A DNA stretch of 64,000 nucleotides from Cyanobacteria bacterium SZAS LIN-3. GTDB taxonomy: Bacteria; Cyanobacteriota; Vampirovibrionia; Obscuribacterales; Obscuribacteraceae. Shown piece after piece: positions 42,295 through 50,826 of the stretch (the stretch's first letter is position 1; every line of letters begins with the position of its first letter). Location: positions 1-64,000 of the forward strand of contig JAFEAV010000002.1 of NCBI GenBank assembly GCA_018266215.1, given 5' to 3'. The notes below the pieces were generated by a model. It saw nothing but the letters and a program-made list of their open reading frames with translations. It did not search any database and was not told the origin of the DNA. The position numbers and the translations under genes are program-made.

Positions 42295-43719
42295 ATGGCA
42301 CTCGATCACAACAATACCGCGGATAACAGCGGCGACAGGCCGATACACCATCATGCTGAGCAAGTGCAGGACGGCGCTCTGCAGCGCATGCAGGCCGATT
42401 CCATTGCCCCTGCCGGTCAAAACGCCAGCGGCAATCATAGCGACCTGCGCGGCCTCAGCCACGACAAAAATAGCAGCCTGCCTGCCCTTGAAATTGTCGA
42501 CGGTAAAGCGCAGGACTCTAAGCCGGATGCCAAACCGGATGCTAAAGCCCCGGCCAGGCCCGACGGCACCGCAGAACCTTTTACCGAAGTGCAACGCACC
42601 GGTGATTTTGATTCTAAGAAGCCCACCGCAGCCTTTCTCGATGAGTTCAAAGATAAAAATGTCATGATCTCGGCCGATACCAATGTCGCCCATGGTGAGA
42701 TCAGCCGGGCTGCGGCGGAAAGGGCAGGCTTCAACACCATCGCCCTGCAATACAATGAGTCGGGCGAGCCCGGCAATCACGATTATTCCAAGCAGTTTAA
42801 TGCAGTCGCTGACCAGATAGAGAGCGGCAAGTTGCCCCTGGGTAAGGGGGACGCCCTCAACGTCAGCATGGGTAATGCCGATCCTACATTTAAGGAAGCT
42901 TCCAAGTTTCTTGGCTTTGATGTAAACGCCCAGAATCTGGCTGGTGAAAAGAACCACATCCTGCAGCGCATGGGTGAAATTTCCCAGGATCCCAGCCGCT
43001 CGGACCAGGACCGGGCAGTAGCCGAACGTGTTGTGCGCACCAATGAAGCGATTGACCGGGTGCAGAGTCATGGTGTCGATGTCGTTCAGGCAGCGGGCAA
43101 CACCGGCCCCGATCGCTTCAGCTGGGACTTTATGAATGCCAACAAACAGCTCTCCTCCGCCAGACCATCTGGCCGCGCCGATGATTTCAGCGCCGACCAT
43201 TCGCTTGCTACCAAAGGCGACGGAGTTATTCCCGTCACCCTCGACAAGAACCCCAACATGCTCGACTCCAGACCGATCAAGGATCAGACCGGCACGCTGG
43301 AGCTGGGCGACAGCGGCGTAAAATTTCCGGCGCTCGGACACAGCCCGTTTCAGGGCAACACCACACTCTTTGATCGGGAAAAAATCAAACCCGAGTACTC
43401 ACAGCCCCGCGTTGTTACTTCCACTGTGGAAGCGACCTCGGCCGAGCTGAAGCCGGAGCTCACTATGTCCAGACAGCCCGACGCCGCCCCTCAGCTCGGG
43501 GATACGGCCGCGGTGCCGACCAATAAATTTAGCGGTCCAACCATGGATGGACACTGGACCAAGGCCTTTCCCATCACCGATGAAAACCGCGGTTTGTTCA
43601 GCACACCCAGAGATGGACAGAAGCTTGTGACCGGTTACGTTGATGGTACTTCCTTTGTGAATATGCAGTACTTCAAAGAAAATATGGCCAGAATGGCTCA
43701 GGAAAAAGCGGCGCGCTAA
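42295..43719 (+). CDS. Divergent subtilase-like protein
   Basis: 474 residues from the ATG at 42295 (AGGTG about 10 nt upstream; an earlier GTG at 42241 is possible). No signal peptide; the first 100 residues are polar. Elements in S8-peptidase order can be seen: Asp128 and His133 in ADTNVAHGE, a strand LNVSMGN, the oxyanion-type Asn269 in VVQAAGNTGP, and Ser453 in VDGTSFV. The Asp-His spacing is very short and the sequence around Ser departs from GTSxA, so activity is doubtful. A minus-strand frame over most of this gene has no motif. It converges with the LRR cluster, 1 bp apart. Confidence 0.62.
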   Translation: MALDHNNTADNSGDRPIHHHAEQVQDGALQRMQADSIAPAGQNASGNHSDLRGLSHDKNSSLPALEIVDGKAQDSKPDAKPDAKAPARPDGTAEPFTEVQRTGDFDSKKPTAAFLDEFKDKNVMISADTNVAHGEISRAAAERAGFNTIALQYNESGEPGNHDYSKQFNAVADQIESGKLPLGKGDALNVSMGNADPTFKEASKFLGFDVNAQNLAGEKNHILQRMGEISQDPSRSDQDRAVAERVVRTNEAIDRVQSHGVDVVQAAGNTGPDRFSWDFMNANKQLSSARPSGRADDFSADHSLATKGDGVIPVTLDKNPNMLDSRPIKDQTGTLELGDSGVKFPALGHSPFQGNTTLFDREKIKPEYSQPRVVTSTVEATSAELKPELTMSRQPDAAPQLGDTAAVPTNKFSGPTMDGHWTKAFPITDENRGLFSTPRDGQKLVTGYVDGTSFVNMQYFKENMARMAQEKAAR

Positions 43720-43720
43720 A

Positions 43721-44716
43721 TCAATGAAGCGGCGTGAAAACCTCAGCCGGTGCGTTGCTTGTCTGTTCGTGGTCGAGGAAGGTTATACGGTTGTAGCGTC
43801 CTCTGGGATTGCGGGTTTTCCAGAAGGTCTTGGCTCGCACCACTACAACTTGCAATTCAGGCATTTTTAGCAGGTCCGGGATACAGCCGTCGTTGATGGC
43901 TGTATCGTCGATAGACAGGTTGGTGAGCTTCTTCGCGCAGAGCAAGTATTTGAGGCAGTCGTTGTCGAGTTTATTGTTCAAACTGACGTTGAGCAGACGT
44001 ATATCGGCAAGTGACTTGAATATGGTGGCATCCTGTTTCGACAGATTGGTTGCGGACAGATCCAGAAATCTCAGTTGCGGCATCAATGGTTTTAGCTTTT
44101 GAATATTGCCGGGCTTGAGGCTGGTGCCTGCAATTTTCAGTTCGGTCAGATTTTTCAATTTAAGCAGATTATCAAATCCCGCTCCGGTGATGTTTGTTTT
44201 GATTGCGCGCAGGGCCACCAGATTTTTTTGTTGACCGATAAAGGGCAGAGAGGCATCACTTATGAGCGTATCGTCGAAGTCCAGTATCTGCAGATTTTTG
44301 AAATTCTTGAGATATTGCATGTGGCGGTCTTCGAAGTCCAGCGAGGCGGCCGAAAAGCAATTAACTCGGCACTCTTTGAGACAATCCAGAGACTGTAATT
44401 TTTCCAGGCCGTCATATTTGAGGGTGATCTGCATACTGCTGTTGGTGGGCAAGCGCACCTTGCCCACTGCCAGTACGCGATCCCAGCGGATGCCAAATTT
44501 TCCATCGCGGGCGCGCACTCCTGTGGCGCACTTCAGCTGTGCCACCGCCGGTGATGGAAATTCAAAAACTCCGTACTTGACCGGGTGGCCGATCAGGTCC
44601 TCCAGTTTGTCACAGAGGATGTCTTCGGCGGCGTGGGCCGGCGGCGGTGCTTGATAGTTGATCGCCGCCGCCAGCAATAGCTGCAAAAGAAGCCAGACAG
44701 CTCTTGTTTTTTTCAT
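43721..44716 (-). CDS. Secreted LRR protein, F-x-P-[LV]-H family (copy 2)
   Basis: 331 residues. Signal peptide MKKTRAVWLLLQLLLAAA, cleavage near AHAAE. The pre-LRR block LKYDGLEKLQ...FSAASLDFED is followed by about six LRRs (LQILDFDDTLISDASLPFI; LTELKIAGTSLKPGNI; LTNLSIDDTAINDGCIPDL). Near the end TFWKTRNPRG and the terminal VFTPLH repeat the family ending. Several cysteines (CDKLEDLIG; LKECRVNC) are specific to this copy. The start overlaps the stop of the upstream copy (TGATG), so translation is coupled. It is the last of three tandem copies. Confidence 0.8.
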   Translation of the reverse strand: MKKTRAVWLLLQLLLAAAINYQAPPPAHAAEDILCDKLEDLIGHPVKYGVFEFPSPAVAQLKCATGVRARDGKFGIRWDRVLAVGKVRLPTNSSMQITLKYDGLEKLQSLDCLKECRVNCFSAASLDFEDRHMQYLKNFKNLQILDFDDTLISDASLPFIGQQKNLVALRAIKTNITGAGFDNLLKLKNLTELKIAGTSLKPGNIQKLKPLMPQLRFLDLSATNLSKQDATIFKSLADIRLLNVSLNNKLDNDCLKYLLCAKKLTNLSIDDTAINDGCIPDLLKMPELQVVVVRAKTFWKTRNPRGRYNRITFLDHEQTSNAPAEVFTPLH

Positions 44717-45672
44717 CAGTGAACTGGCCCGAAAAGCGTGACCGGCGTGCGGCAGGTGGTTGCGGCATCAAGAATGGACAGACCGGCTATTTTCACCGGT
44801 CGGGGTTTGCCGTTTTGCCAGAATGTACTGTCACGCACTTGCAATATGCTCAGGTGCGGCAAGGTTTTAAATACGGCCAGACTTTTTTCCGTGACTGAGG
44901 TATCGGCTATCGCCAGCTTTCGCAGCTCGGCCTTACCAATCAAATATTGCATTGCGCTATCGTCGATTTTCTTATTTTTTGTCAGTTCAAGGTCCTGGAT
45001 GTGCTGCAAATGTTGAAGCTCGGAGGCGTCCTCTTTTGTCAGGCCGGTGGATGATAGATCCAGCTCATGCAGGCCACCCAGTATCGGCCTCAGCTTCGCC
45101 AGCGCTCCTTGTTTCAGGGCTGTTCCGTGGAGATTGAGACAGCGGAGGCTCTTCAAGTTGCGCAGGCATTCGAAGTTTGCGCCGCTGACCTCGGTCACGC
45201 TCAGGCGCAGATTGCTCAGTCCGATAAAGCTCCCTATTAATGGGATGGACTTGTCGGTGATGAGCGTATCGTTCAACTGTAGATCGTGCAGTTCGTGAAA
45301 GCTGCTTATATGAGTCAGGTGGCTGTCCTCCACTTCCAGTTTATTGGCGTTAAATGTCACCACGCGGCACTGTCCGAGTTGCTCCAGGCTCTCCATGTGG
45401 TTCAGGGCCTCATATCTGAGCATCAATTTCAGTGGAATGTTTTTCGGCACCTTGATGCGACCGGTCGCCATCACGCTTGCCTGGCCGTTGACTGTTGTGG
45501 TGGAGCCGCCCTTATTTCCTTGGTCCCAGATGATCTGGGCGATTGGTTTGCCCTCGGGAAAGCTCAGCTCGCAATAAACCTCGGTAGCCGTCGCTGCGGC
45601 GGCTGAGCTGCAGCCCGAGGCAAGCAGTGCCAGGGCCAGAAAAATATTTCTCAGAGGGAATGTTTTTTTCAT
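44716..45672 (-). CDS. Secreted LRR protein, F-x-P-[LV]-H family (copy 3)
   Basis: 318 residues. The N-terminus MKKTFPLRNIFLALALLASGCSS could be a lipoprotein signal (ASGC), though the box is not ideal. The family block LRYEALNHMESLEQLGQ...FNANKLEVED precedes five to six LRRs (LHDLQLNDTLITDKSIPLI; LRCLNLHGTALKQGAL; LRKLAIADTSVTEKSL). It ends with STFWQNGKPRP and LFGPVH, the most divergent ending of the four. It lies 4 bp after copy 4 and overlaps copy 2 by one base. Probable envelope binding protein. Confidence 0.8.
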   Translation of the reverse strand: MKKTFPLRNIFLALALLASGCSSAAAATATEVYCELSFPEGKPIAQIIWDQGNKGGSTTTVNGQASVMATGRIKVPKNIPLKLMLRYEALNHMESLEQLGQCRVVTFNANKLEVEDSHLTHISSFHELHDLQLNDTLITDKSIPLIGSFIGLSNLRLSVTEVSGANFECLRNLKSLRCLNLHGTALKQGALAKLRPILGGLHELDLSSTGLTKEDASELQHLQHIQDLELTKNKKIDDSAMQYLIGKAELRKLAIADTSVTEKSLAVFKTLPHLSILQVRDSTFWQNGKPRPVKIAGLSILDAATTCRTPVTLFGPVH

Positions 45673-45676
45673 TTGA

Positions 45677-46660
45677 TCAGTGCAAGGGGCTGAACATTTC
45701 TAGAGGTACGCGCGCTCCCTTTGAGCAATCGATTATTGAGAGTCCGGACTTTACTGTTCCCGGTTTGCCTCCGGGCCAAAATGTATTGTTGCGCACAAGC
45801 ACTCTTTTCAGCTCGGGGAATTTATTCAGATCGGGCAAACACTTATAGTTTGCCGCAGTATCGGCGATATTAAGCACCGTCAAATGCTTCAGGGGCAGAA
45901 GCATTTTGACGCACTGATTATCAAATTGTTTGATGCCTTCCAGGTCCAGGTGGTGAACCGCGGTCAGCGCTGCAATAGCCTGGACATCTGACGGTGGGAG
46001 GTTCAGGTGTGAAAGCTTCAGATCCGCCAGGCTGGGGGCCAGGCACTTGAGTTTGGCGATGGAACCGGGCTTGAAGTTGATGCCGTCGAAATTGAGGTCG
46101 TGTAGCGCATGGCAATTGCAGAGGCTGCCGAAGCCATCGCCGGTGATATCGGTGCCGTTGGCACGTAAGCTTTGCAGGTGGAGAAAGGAGCCGATAACGG
46201 GCAGTGATTTGTCCGATATGACTGTGGTGTCCAGATTGAGCTGAATCAGATTTTTGAATTTTTTGAGATGGGCCAGATGCTTATCTTCAAATTCCAGTTT
46301 GGCGGCTGAAAAGCGCAGTACCTGATTGGCGTCGAGCTGCTCCAGAGTACTCATGTTTTCCGGGCCGTCATAGAGCAATTCTATTTTGATTGTGCCGGCG
46401 CGCGGTACGCGCACGAGACCCCGGGCTTTCAGTCTAAGTTCGGCCCCTGTGGTGCCCGTGCTGCTGCTGCCGGGATAACAGGTTATTGTTGCTATTTCAC
46501 CCCGCGGCGGGAATTCCACTAGATAGTAGTCCGCGCTCTTTTGCGGCGGCAGTGCCCCGGCCGGCAGCGGCTGCGCGATAGCGGCGGTACACATGATTGT
46601 GACCGCCGCTATCGCTTGCAGTGCTGTTACGGCATGCCGTGCCGTCTGAGGGGCTAGCAA
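45677..46660 (-). CDS. Secreted LRR protein, F-x-P-[LV]-H family (copy 4)
   Basis: 327 residues from a TTG start without a strong ribosome-binding site; the signal peptide (ALQAIAAVTIMCTAAIAQP) supports it. The family block LLYDGPENMSTLEQLDANQ...FSAAKLEFED is followed by LRRs (LIQLNLDTTVISDKSLPVI; LHDLNFDGINFKPGSI; LTVLNIADTAANYKCL). It ends with NTFWPGGKPGT and MFSPLH. It begins 11 bp after the aldo/keto reductase stop and is the first of the three tandem LRR genes. Confidence 0.78.
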   Translation of the reverse strand: MLAPQTARHAVTALQAIAAVTIMCTAAIAQPLPAGALPPQKSADYYLVEFPPRGEIATITCYPGSSSTGTTGAELRLKARGLVRVPRAGTIKIELLYDGPENMSTLEQLDANQVLRFSAAKLEFEDKHLAHLKKFKNLIQLNLDTTVISDKSLPVIGSFLHLQSLRANGTDITGDGFGSLCNCHALHDLNFDGINFKPGSIAKLKCLAPSLADLKLSHLNLPPSDVQAIAALTAVHHLDLEGIKQFDNQCVKMLLPLKHLTVLNIADTAANYKCLPDLNKFPELKRVLVRNNTFWPGGKPGTVKSGLSIIDCSKGARVPLEMFSPLH

Positions 46661-46671
46661 ATCAGGATCTA

Positions 46672-47787
46672 CTAGCGGACGCTGGCCGGTACTTTATTGT
46701 CGAAACGCTCGGCATCGCTCTTGGGAGCCATGGCGCTTACGCCCACCACTTCGCCGTTGATGGTTGTCTCTGCGCTTCTGAAGGGGCCTGAGTTTTTGAC
46801 GAAGTCGGCCGGGAAGTTGAGCTTCGCTTCCGAAACTTTGTCGAGCTGTGCCATGTGCTCCGGTGCAAGTACCAGGTCCAGCGCTCCCAGATTATCGTCG
46901 AGCTGTTCCATTGTGCGCGCGCCGATAATTGAGGAAGTGACGCCGGGTTTGGCTTGCAGCCAGGCCAGGGCAACTTTGGCGGGGCTTGTCTTCAGCTCTT
47001 TTGCCACTTTGAGCAGGACGTCAATGACTTCGTAGGTCGATTCTTTTTTCAGATGACCCGTCACCCATTCGCCCCGACCGGCTTCCACCTTGTCTTTGTT
47101 TTCGCGGGTATATTTGCCGGTGAGGATGCCGTATTTGAGCGGAGACCAGGGGGTAACACCCAGACCCATTTCTTTAGCCATGGGGATCAGTTCGCCTTCG
47201 ACAGTGCGCTCCAGCAGCGAGTACTCAATCTGTAGTGCCACCAGTGGTGCCCAGCCTCTAAATTTGGCAATCATTTGAGCCTGCGTTACCTTCCAGGCTG
47301 GAGTATCGGAGAAACCTATGTAGCGCAGCTTGCCCTGACGTACGAGATCATCGAGAGCGGCCATCGTCTCTTCAATGGGAGTGTGATAATCCCAGCAATG
47401 CATCCAGTAGAGATCGATATAATCGGTCTGCAGTCTGCGCAAAGAAGCATCACAGGCGGCGATTATTGATTTGCGATTGGCGCCGCCGGCATTGGGATCG
47501 CCGGGATAGAGCGTGCCGAAAAATTTGGTGGCGATGACTGCCTGGTCGCGACGCACCGCTTTTGACTGCAGCCAGTTGCCTATGATCAACTCGCTGTGAC
47601 CTTTAGTGTATACATTGGCGGTGTCGATGAAATTGCCGCCTTTTTCAAAGAAATGATTGAGAATGTTGTGTGACTCTTCTTCGGTCGAGCCCCAGCCCCA
47701 TTCCATGCCGAAGGTCATAGTGCCCAGGCAGAATGGGCTGACTCGCAAACCGGAGTTACCAAGAGTGATGTAATGATTTAGCGACAT
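46672..47787 (-). CDS. Aldo/keto reductase
   Basis: 371 residues from the ATG at 47787 (GGGGA 7 nt upstream). It opens YITLGNSGLRVSPFCLGTM, typical of the Tas/YajO-like AKR group. The catalytic tetrad is visible: Asp and Tyr in FIDTANVYTKGHSE, Lys in ATKFFG, and His in LYWMHCWD. The C-terminal NADPH site (SSIIGARTMEQLDDN) is kept. These enzymes reduce carbonyls with NADPH; substrate unknown. It heads the transcript with three LRR genes, a pairing with no obvious logic. Confidence 0.93.
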   Translation of the reverse strand: MSLNHYITLGNSGLRVSPFCLGTMTFGMEWGWGSTEEESHNILNHFFEKGGNFIDTANVYTKGHSELIIGNWLQSKAVRRDQAVIATKFFGTLYPGDPNAGGANRKSIIAACDASLRRLQTDYIDLYWMHCWDYHTPIEETMAALDDLVRQGKLRYIGFSDTPAWKVTQAQMIAKFRGWAPLVALQIEYSLLERTVEGELIPMAKEMGLGVTPWSPLKYGILTGKYTRENKDKVEAGRGEWVTGHLKKESTYEVIDVLLKVAKELKTSPAKVALAWLQAKPGVTSSIIGARTMEQLDDNLGALDLVLAPEHMAQLDKVSEAKLNFPADFVKNSGPFRSAETTINGEVVGVSAMAPKSDAERFDNKVPASVR

Positions 47788-47870
47788 GTCAAATTCCCCA
47801 TACATGCTATGTGCTAGAGGATAAGCCCCTGAGCGCATTTTTCAGACAATCATAGGCAAGTATTTAGAGT

Positions 47871-49715
47871 CTACGAGGCGCTGTTTTTCCGGGCAAAGAG
47901 ACCTGGTGTCTTAACCGTCAGCACCCGGCCGAGCGTCTCGATCGCCAGTAGTTTAGTGCTGTCTGGATGCTTGTACAATCGGGCTTTCAGTTTGCCGCCG
48001 GGGATCGCGCGACTGGCTTCGGTGGCATAAATTAGATTGTTGCTTATGGACAGCTCCAGCTTTCGGCCGATTAGCTCGGTCGGGCCTTCCTCAATAGTGC
48101 AAGTGGCCATGTTGGCGCCGTTTAAGGCTGAATGAGCCGGTTTGACGACGATATCAACGCTTTCCCCTCTGGCCAGTGCTTCGGCAGCCAGGGCTTTGTT
48201 TCTGCGATTGTGCACCTGGTCTCGTACATGCAGGGCGGCAATCACCAGGCTGACCAGGCAGAGAGTGCCCCAGAGCCCGACGCTGAACTGTGAGTGATGC
48301 ACTGCGGCGCTGACTGCACCCACCAGCGTATAACCGAGTACCGCTAGAAAAAAAAGCACCGACCTGTTGGCGATGCGTCTGGTGGCGCCCAGATCCGGCA
48401 GCCGGGCCGGGGGTACGGGCGACGCAATTGATTGTGATTGAATTGCCGGCGTGCTTTCATGGACCGGTGCAAGCAGCAGTTGCTTTTGCTCGCTCATTTT
48501 TTCCAGAGCCACAGCGATTCTTGTCGCTTCCTCGACTTTCCCCGCCGCCAACAGTACCTCCTGATAGCGTCGGGTCGCCTGCTGGAGAAATCTATCGAAA
48601 TGCGCTTCTGATGCCGATAATGTGCGTATGAGCTTCTCTAGAATCTGGAGCGCTTCAGGGAAATTTCCGCTGGCAGTTTGATAATCGGCCCGGCTAAATT
48701 CCAGCATGACTTTGTCGACCGAGGCCGGCGGCTCAAATTGATTTTCCTTTTGCTGTGTTTTGATGGCTTCCGGCATTTTCTGCCATTGACCATCTTTGTA
48801 GTAGCACTGAGCCAGATAGAAGGTACTGAATCCCATTAGCTCGCTATTTTGCACTTGATTCAGGGCATCGCTTTTGCGCAGTTCGATAATATCGCTGCAA
48901 CCGGCCTGGAACTTTTCGGCGCCCTCGGCATAATGCCCTTGCTGCAGGCGCAAAAGGCCGGCGGCAAAGAGATTGAGCACGCGGCCCTGGCTGTTGCTGT
49001 GCTCTGATTCATCGTAGAGATCGCAGGCCTGCTGTAAATATTGTTCGGCCAGATTGTTCTCGCCGCAGTCCTGAGCGACCAGCGCTCCGCCTATCAGGTC
49101 GCTTTGCAATGATTGACGCAGGGCGGCGCAGTCGAAGTCGTCAAGATCTTTTCTGCCCCGGGCTATGTTGTTGGCGGCCTGTCTCAGGGCTTCAACGTCG
49201 CGGCCCATGCGACAGAGCAATTCGGGCAGGCGGTGTCTTTCATTCCAGGGCGAGGTCTGGGCCTGATCAAATGGATTGTGATTGCTTTCATGGTAGCCGA
49301 AGTATTTGAGGGCTTCTTGATGCCGCCCGCAGCCACTGTAGATGAAGGCCACGGTGTGATAGGAACGATTTATATGGTTGGGGCCGCCCAGGGCGTTGCT
49401 GGGGAAAGCCGCCAGGCCGCACAAAAATTCGGCCAGGCCCAGAAGTCCCATGCGCAAACCGACGAGGATGCCGAGAAATAGGAAGGGTACGAGGACAAAG
49501 GCCAGACCGGACAGAGTGGAAAGGAGATAAAACTTGAAATTGGCCGAGGCTGCCGCACATAAAAGCACCAGTGCCACACCTGTGAGCGTTGCACCGGTTA
49601 CCCGACCGATATTGAGCAGAGACAGTGCCCTTGGGAAAGGCTTTCTGGGTTTGCGCTCGAGCAAATCTTCGGCCAGCTTGAGGCAATTGCTTGCATTCAC
49701 CTCAGTGCTGTCCAT
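47871..49715 (-). CDS. Membrane TPR protein
   Basis: 614 residues. Two hydrophobic segments near the N-terminus (about 42-60 and 65-98), then six or more TPR-like repeats (YSGCGRHQEALKYFGY; YLQQACDLYDESEHSNSQG; LQILEKLIRTLSASEAH), then two further membrane segments at about 450-500 (SVLFFLAVLGYTLVGAVSA; LWGTLCLVSLVIAALHV) and a soluble tail of about 110 residues with GPTELIGRKLELSISNN. The TPRs sit between membrane segments, so they face one side of the membrane together. No family recognised. It starts 34 bp after murQ on the same strand. Confidence 0.7.
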   Translation of the reverse strand: MDSTEVNASNCLKLAEDLLERKPRKPFPRALSLLNIGRVTGATLTGVALVLLCAAASANFKFYLLSTLSGLAFVLVPFLFLGILVGLRMGLLGLAEFLCGLAAFPSNALGGPNHINRSYHTVAFIYSGCGRHQEALKYFGYHESNHNPFDQAQTSPWNERHRLPELLCRMGRDVEALRQAANNIARGRKDLDDFDCAALRQSLQSDLIGGALVAQDCGENNLAEQYLQQACDLYDESEHSNSQGRVLNLFAAGLLRLQQGHYAEGAEKFQAGCSDIIELRKSDALNQVQNSELMGFSTFYLAQCYYKDGQWQKMPEAIKTQQKENQFEPPASVDKVMLEFSRADYQTASGNFPEALQILEKLIRTLSASEAHFDRFLQQATRRYQEVLLAAGKVEEATRIAVALEKMSEQKQLLLAPVHESTPAIQSQSIASPVPPARLPDLGATRRIANRSVLFFLAVLGYTLVGAVSAAVHHSQFSVGLWGTLCLVSLVIAALHVRDQVHNRRNKALAAEALARGESVDIVVKPAHSALNGANMATCTIEEGPTELIGRKLELSISNNLIYATEASRAIPGGKLKARLYKHPDSTKLLAIETLGRVLTVKTPGLFARKNSAS

Positions 49716-49749
49716 ATTTTCTTTTACTCTCTAGAGCGGCCCTGCGATT

Positions 49750-50694
49750 CTATTCGCTGACGGCTTTGAATACGCCGGATTCACCGGGGGGCGCAGTCAG
49801 TGCTTTGCGCAGCGAACCATCGTAGCGTTTGATCAGCTCTTCGGCCTGGACGCGACCCATCTTACGCTTGATCATAAGGATGGCTGTTTTGCATTGATCG
49901 TGTGAGGCCACAAGGGCGCCTTCGGCAATCGGACGGCCCACATCGCCTAGCAGTGAAATGATTGATGTGGCGCGTTCGCGCAATTTTTCATTGGTTGGTT
50001 TGAGGTCAACCATGAGGTTTTCGTAGACTTTGCCCAGGCGTACCATGGAGCAGGTGCTGACCAGATTGAGCACCATTTTCTGCGCCGTACCGGCTTTCAT
50101 GCGGGTGGAGCCGGTGAGGGCTTCCGGTCCGGTCAGGGGAGCAATCGTCACGTCGCACAGTTTGTGCAGCGGGGTATCGAAGTTATTGACCAGGGCGATT
50201 GTGGCGGCACCTTCTTTGTGAGCCACTTTCAGTGCGGCGAGCACATAAGGAGTGAGACCGGAGGCCGTGATACCAAGGACTGCGTCTTTGCTCGAAATCT
50301 TGAGGGCAAGGGCATCTTGCTCACCCAGCTCGGGATTATCTTCAGCGGTTTCGAAGGAAGCGAACATCGCTTCTTTGCCGCCGGCAATGCATGCTTGAAC
50401 GGTATTGCGGTCAACACCAAAGGTCGGATGGCATTCGGTGGCGTCCAGTACACCCAGTCTGCCGCTGGTGCCGGCTCCGAAATAAATCAGTCGGCCGCCG
50501 GCTCTCAGTTTGAGGACTATAAGATCCACTGCCTTGGCTATTTCAGGGATGACTTTCTCAACGGCCTGAGCAACTTCAAAATCTTCTTTCTGCACCCGGG
50601 CTACGAGCTCGGCGGTGTCCAGTATATCGAGGTCTTTGGTTCGATCGTTTCTTTCTTCCGTCACCATGCGGGTGAATTCTTGTATATAGCCCAT
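49750..50694 (-). CDS. murQ: N-acetylmuramic acid 6-phosphate etherase
   Basis: 314 residues, full length for MurQ. It cleaves the lactyl ether of MurNAc-6-P, giving GlcNAc-6-P and D-lactate in peptidoglycan recycling. The SIS-domain signature is nearly identical to known MurQ: YFGAGTSGRLGVLDATECHPTFG region, with the catalytic Glu in the second MurQ motif (TGPEALTGSTRMKAGTAQK). AGGACGG precedes the ATG. No murP or anmK gene is nearby, so the substrate must come from another locus. It has its own promoter candidate and may drive the downstream TPR, AKR and LRR genes. Confidence 0.96.
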   Translation of the reverse strand: MGYIQEFTRMVTEERNDRTKDLDILDTAELVARVQKEDFEVAQAVEKVIPEIAKAVDLIVLKLRAGGRLIYFGAGTSGRLGVLDATECHPTFGVDRNTVQACIAGGKEAMFASFETAEDNPELGEQDALALKISSKDAVLGITASGLTPYVLAALKVAHKEGAATIALVNNFDTPLHKLCDVTIAPLTGPEALTGSTRMKAGTAQKMVLNLVSTCSMVRLGKVYENLMVDLKPTNEKLRERATSIISLLGDVGRPIAEGALVASHDQCKTAILMIKRKMGRVQAEELIKRYDGSLRKALTAPPGESGVFKAVSE

Positions 50695-50784
50695 TGTGTC
50701 CGTCCTAGATTTCCGCTGCTGCCTGTTACCAGTTACCCGTTTTGTTGATTGTCTCCAACGAGCCTGCCGTTTGGGATCAATCCT

Positions 50785-50813
50785 AAGTATTAGATTTTAT
50801 CAATCTTTGTCAA
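50785..50813 (-). promoter_or_regulatory. Candidate murQ promoter
   Basis: On the minus strand TTGACA (50813-50808) is a perfect -35. The -10 is weak: TAATAC or ATACTT at 15-17 nt spacing. It lies in the gap after the hydantoinase stop, about 90 nt before the murQ ATG. Confidence 0.4.
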
Positions 50814-50826
50814 TTAATTCCTGCTT

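Noticed and set aside
43095..43200. A complete subtilisin active site in the 42295 gene
   Set aside because: I can place the elements in order, but the spacing is atypical, so I call it only subtilase-like and do not claim protease activity.
42226..43341. Minus-strand frame of 371 codons over the subtilase-like gene
   Set aside because: The plus-strand frame has subtilase-like elements and ends neatly beside the LRR cluster; the minus frame has no motif.
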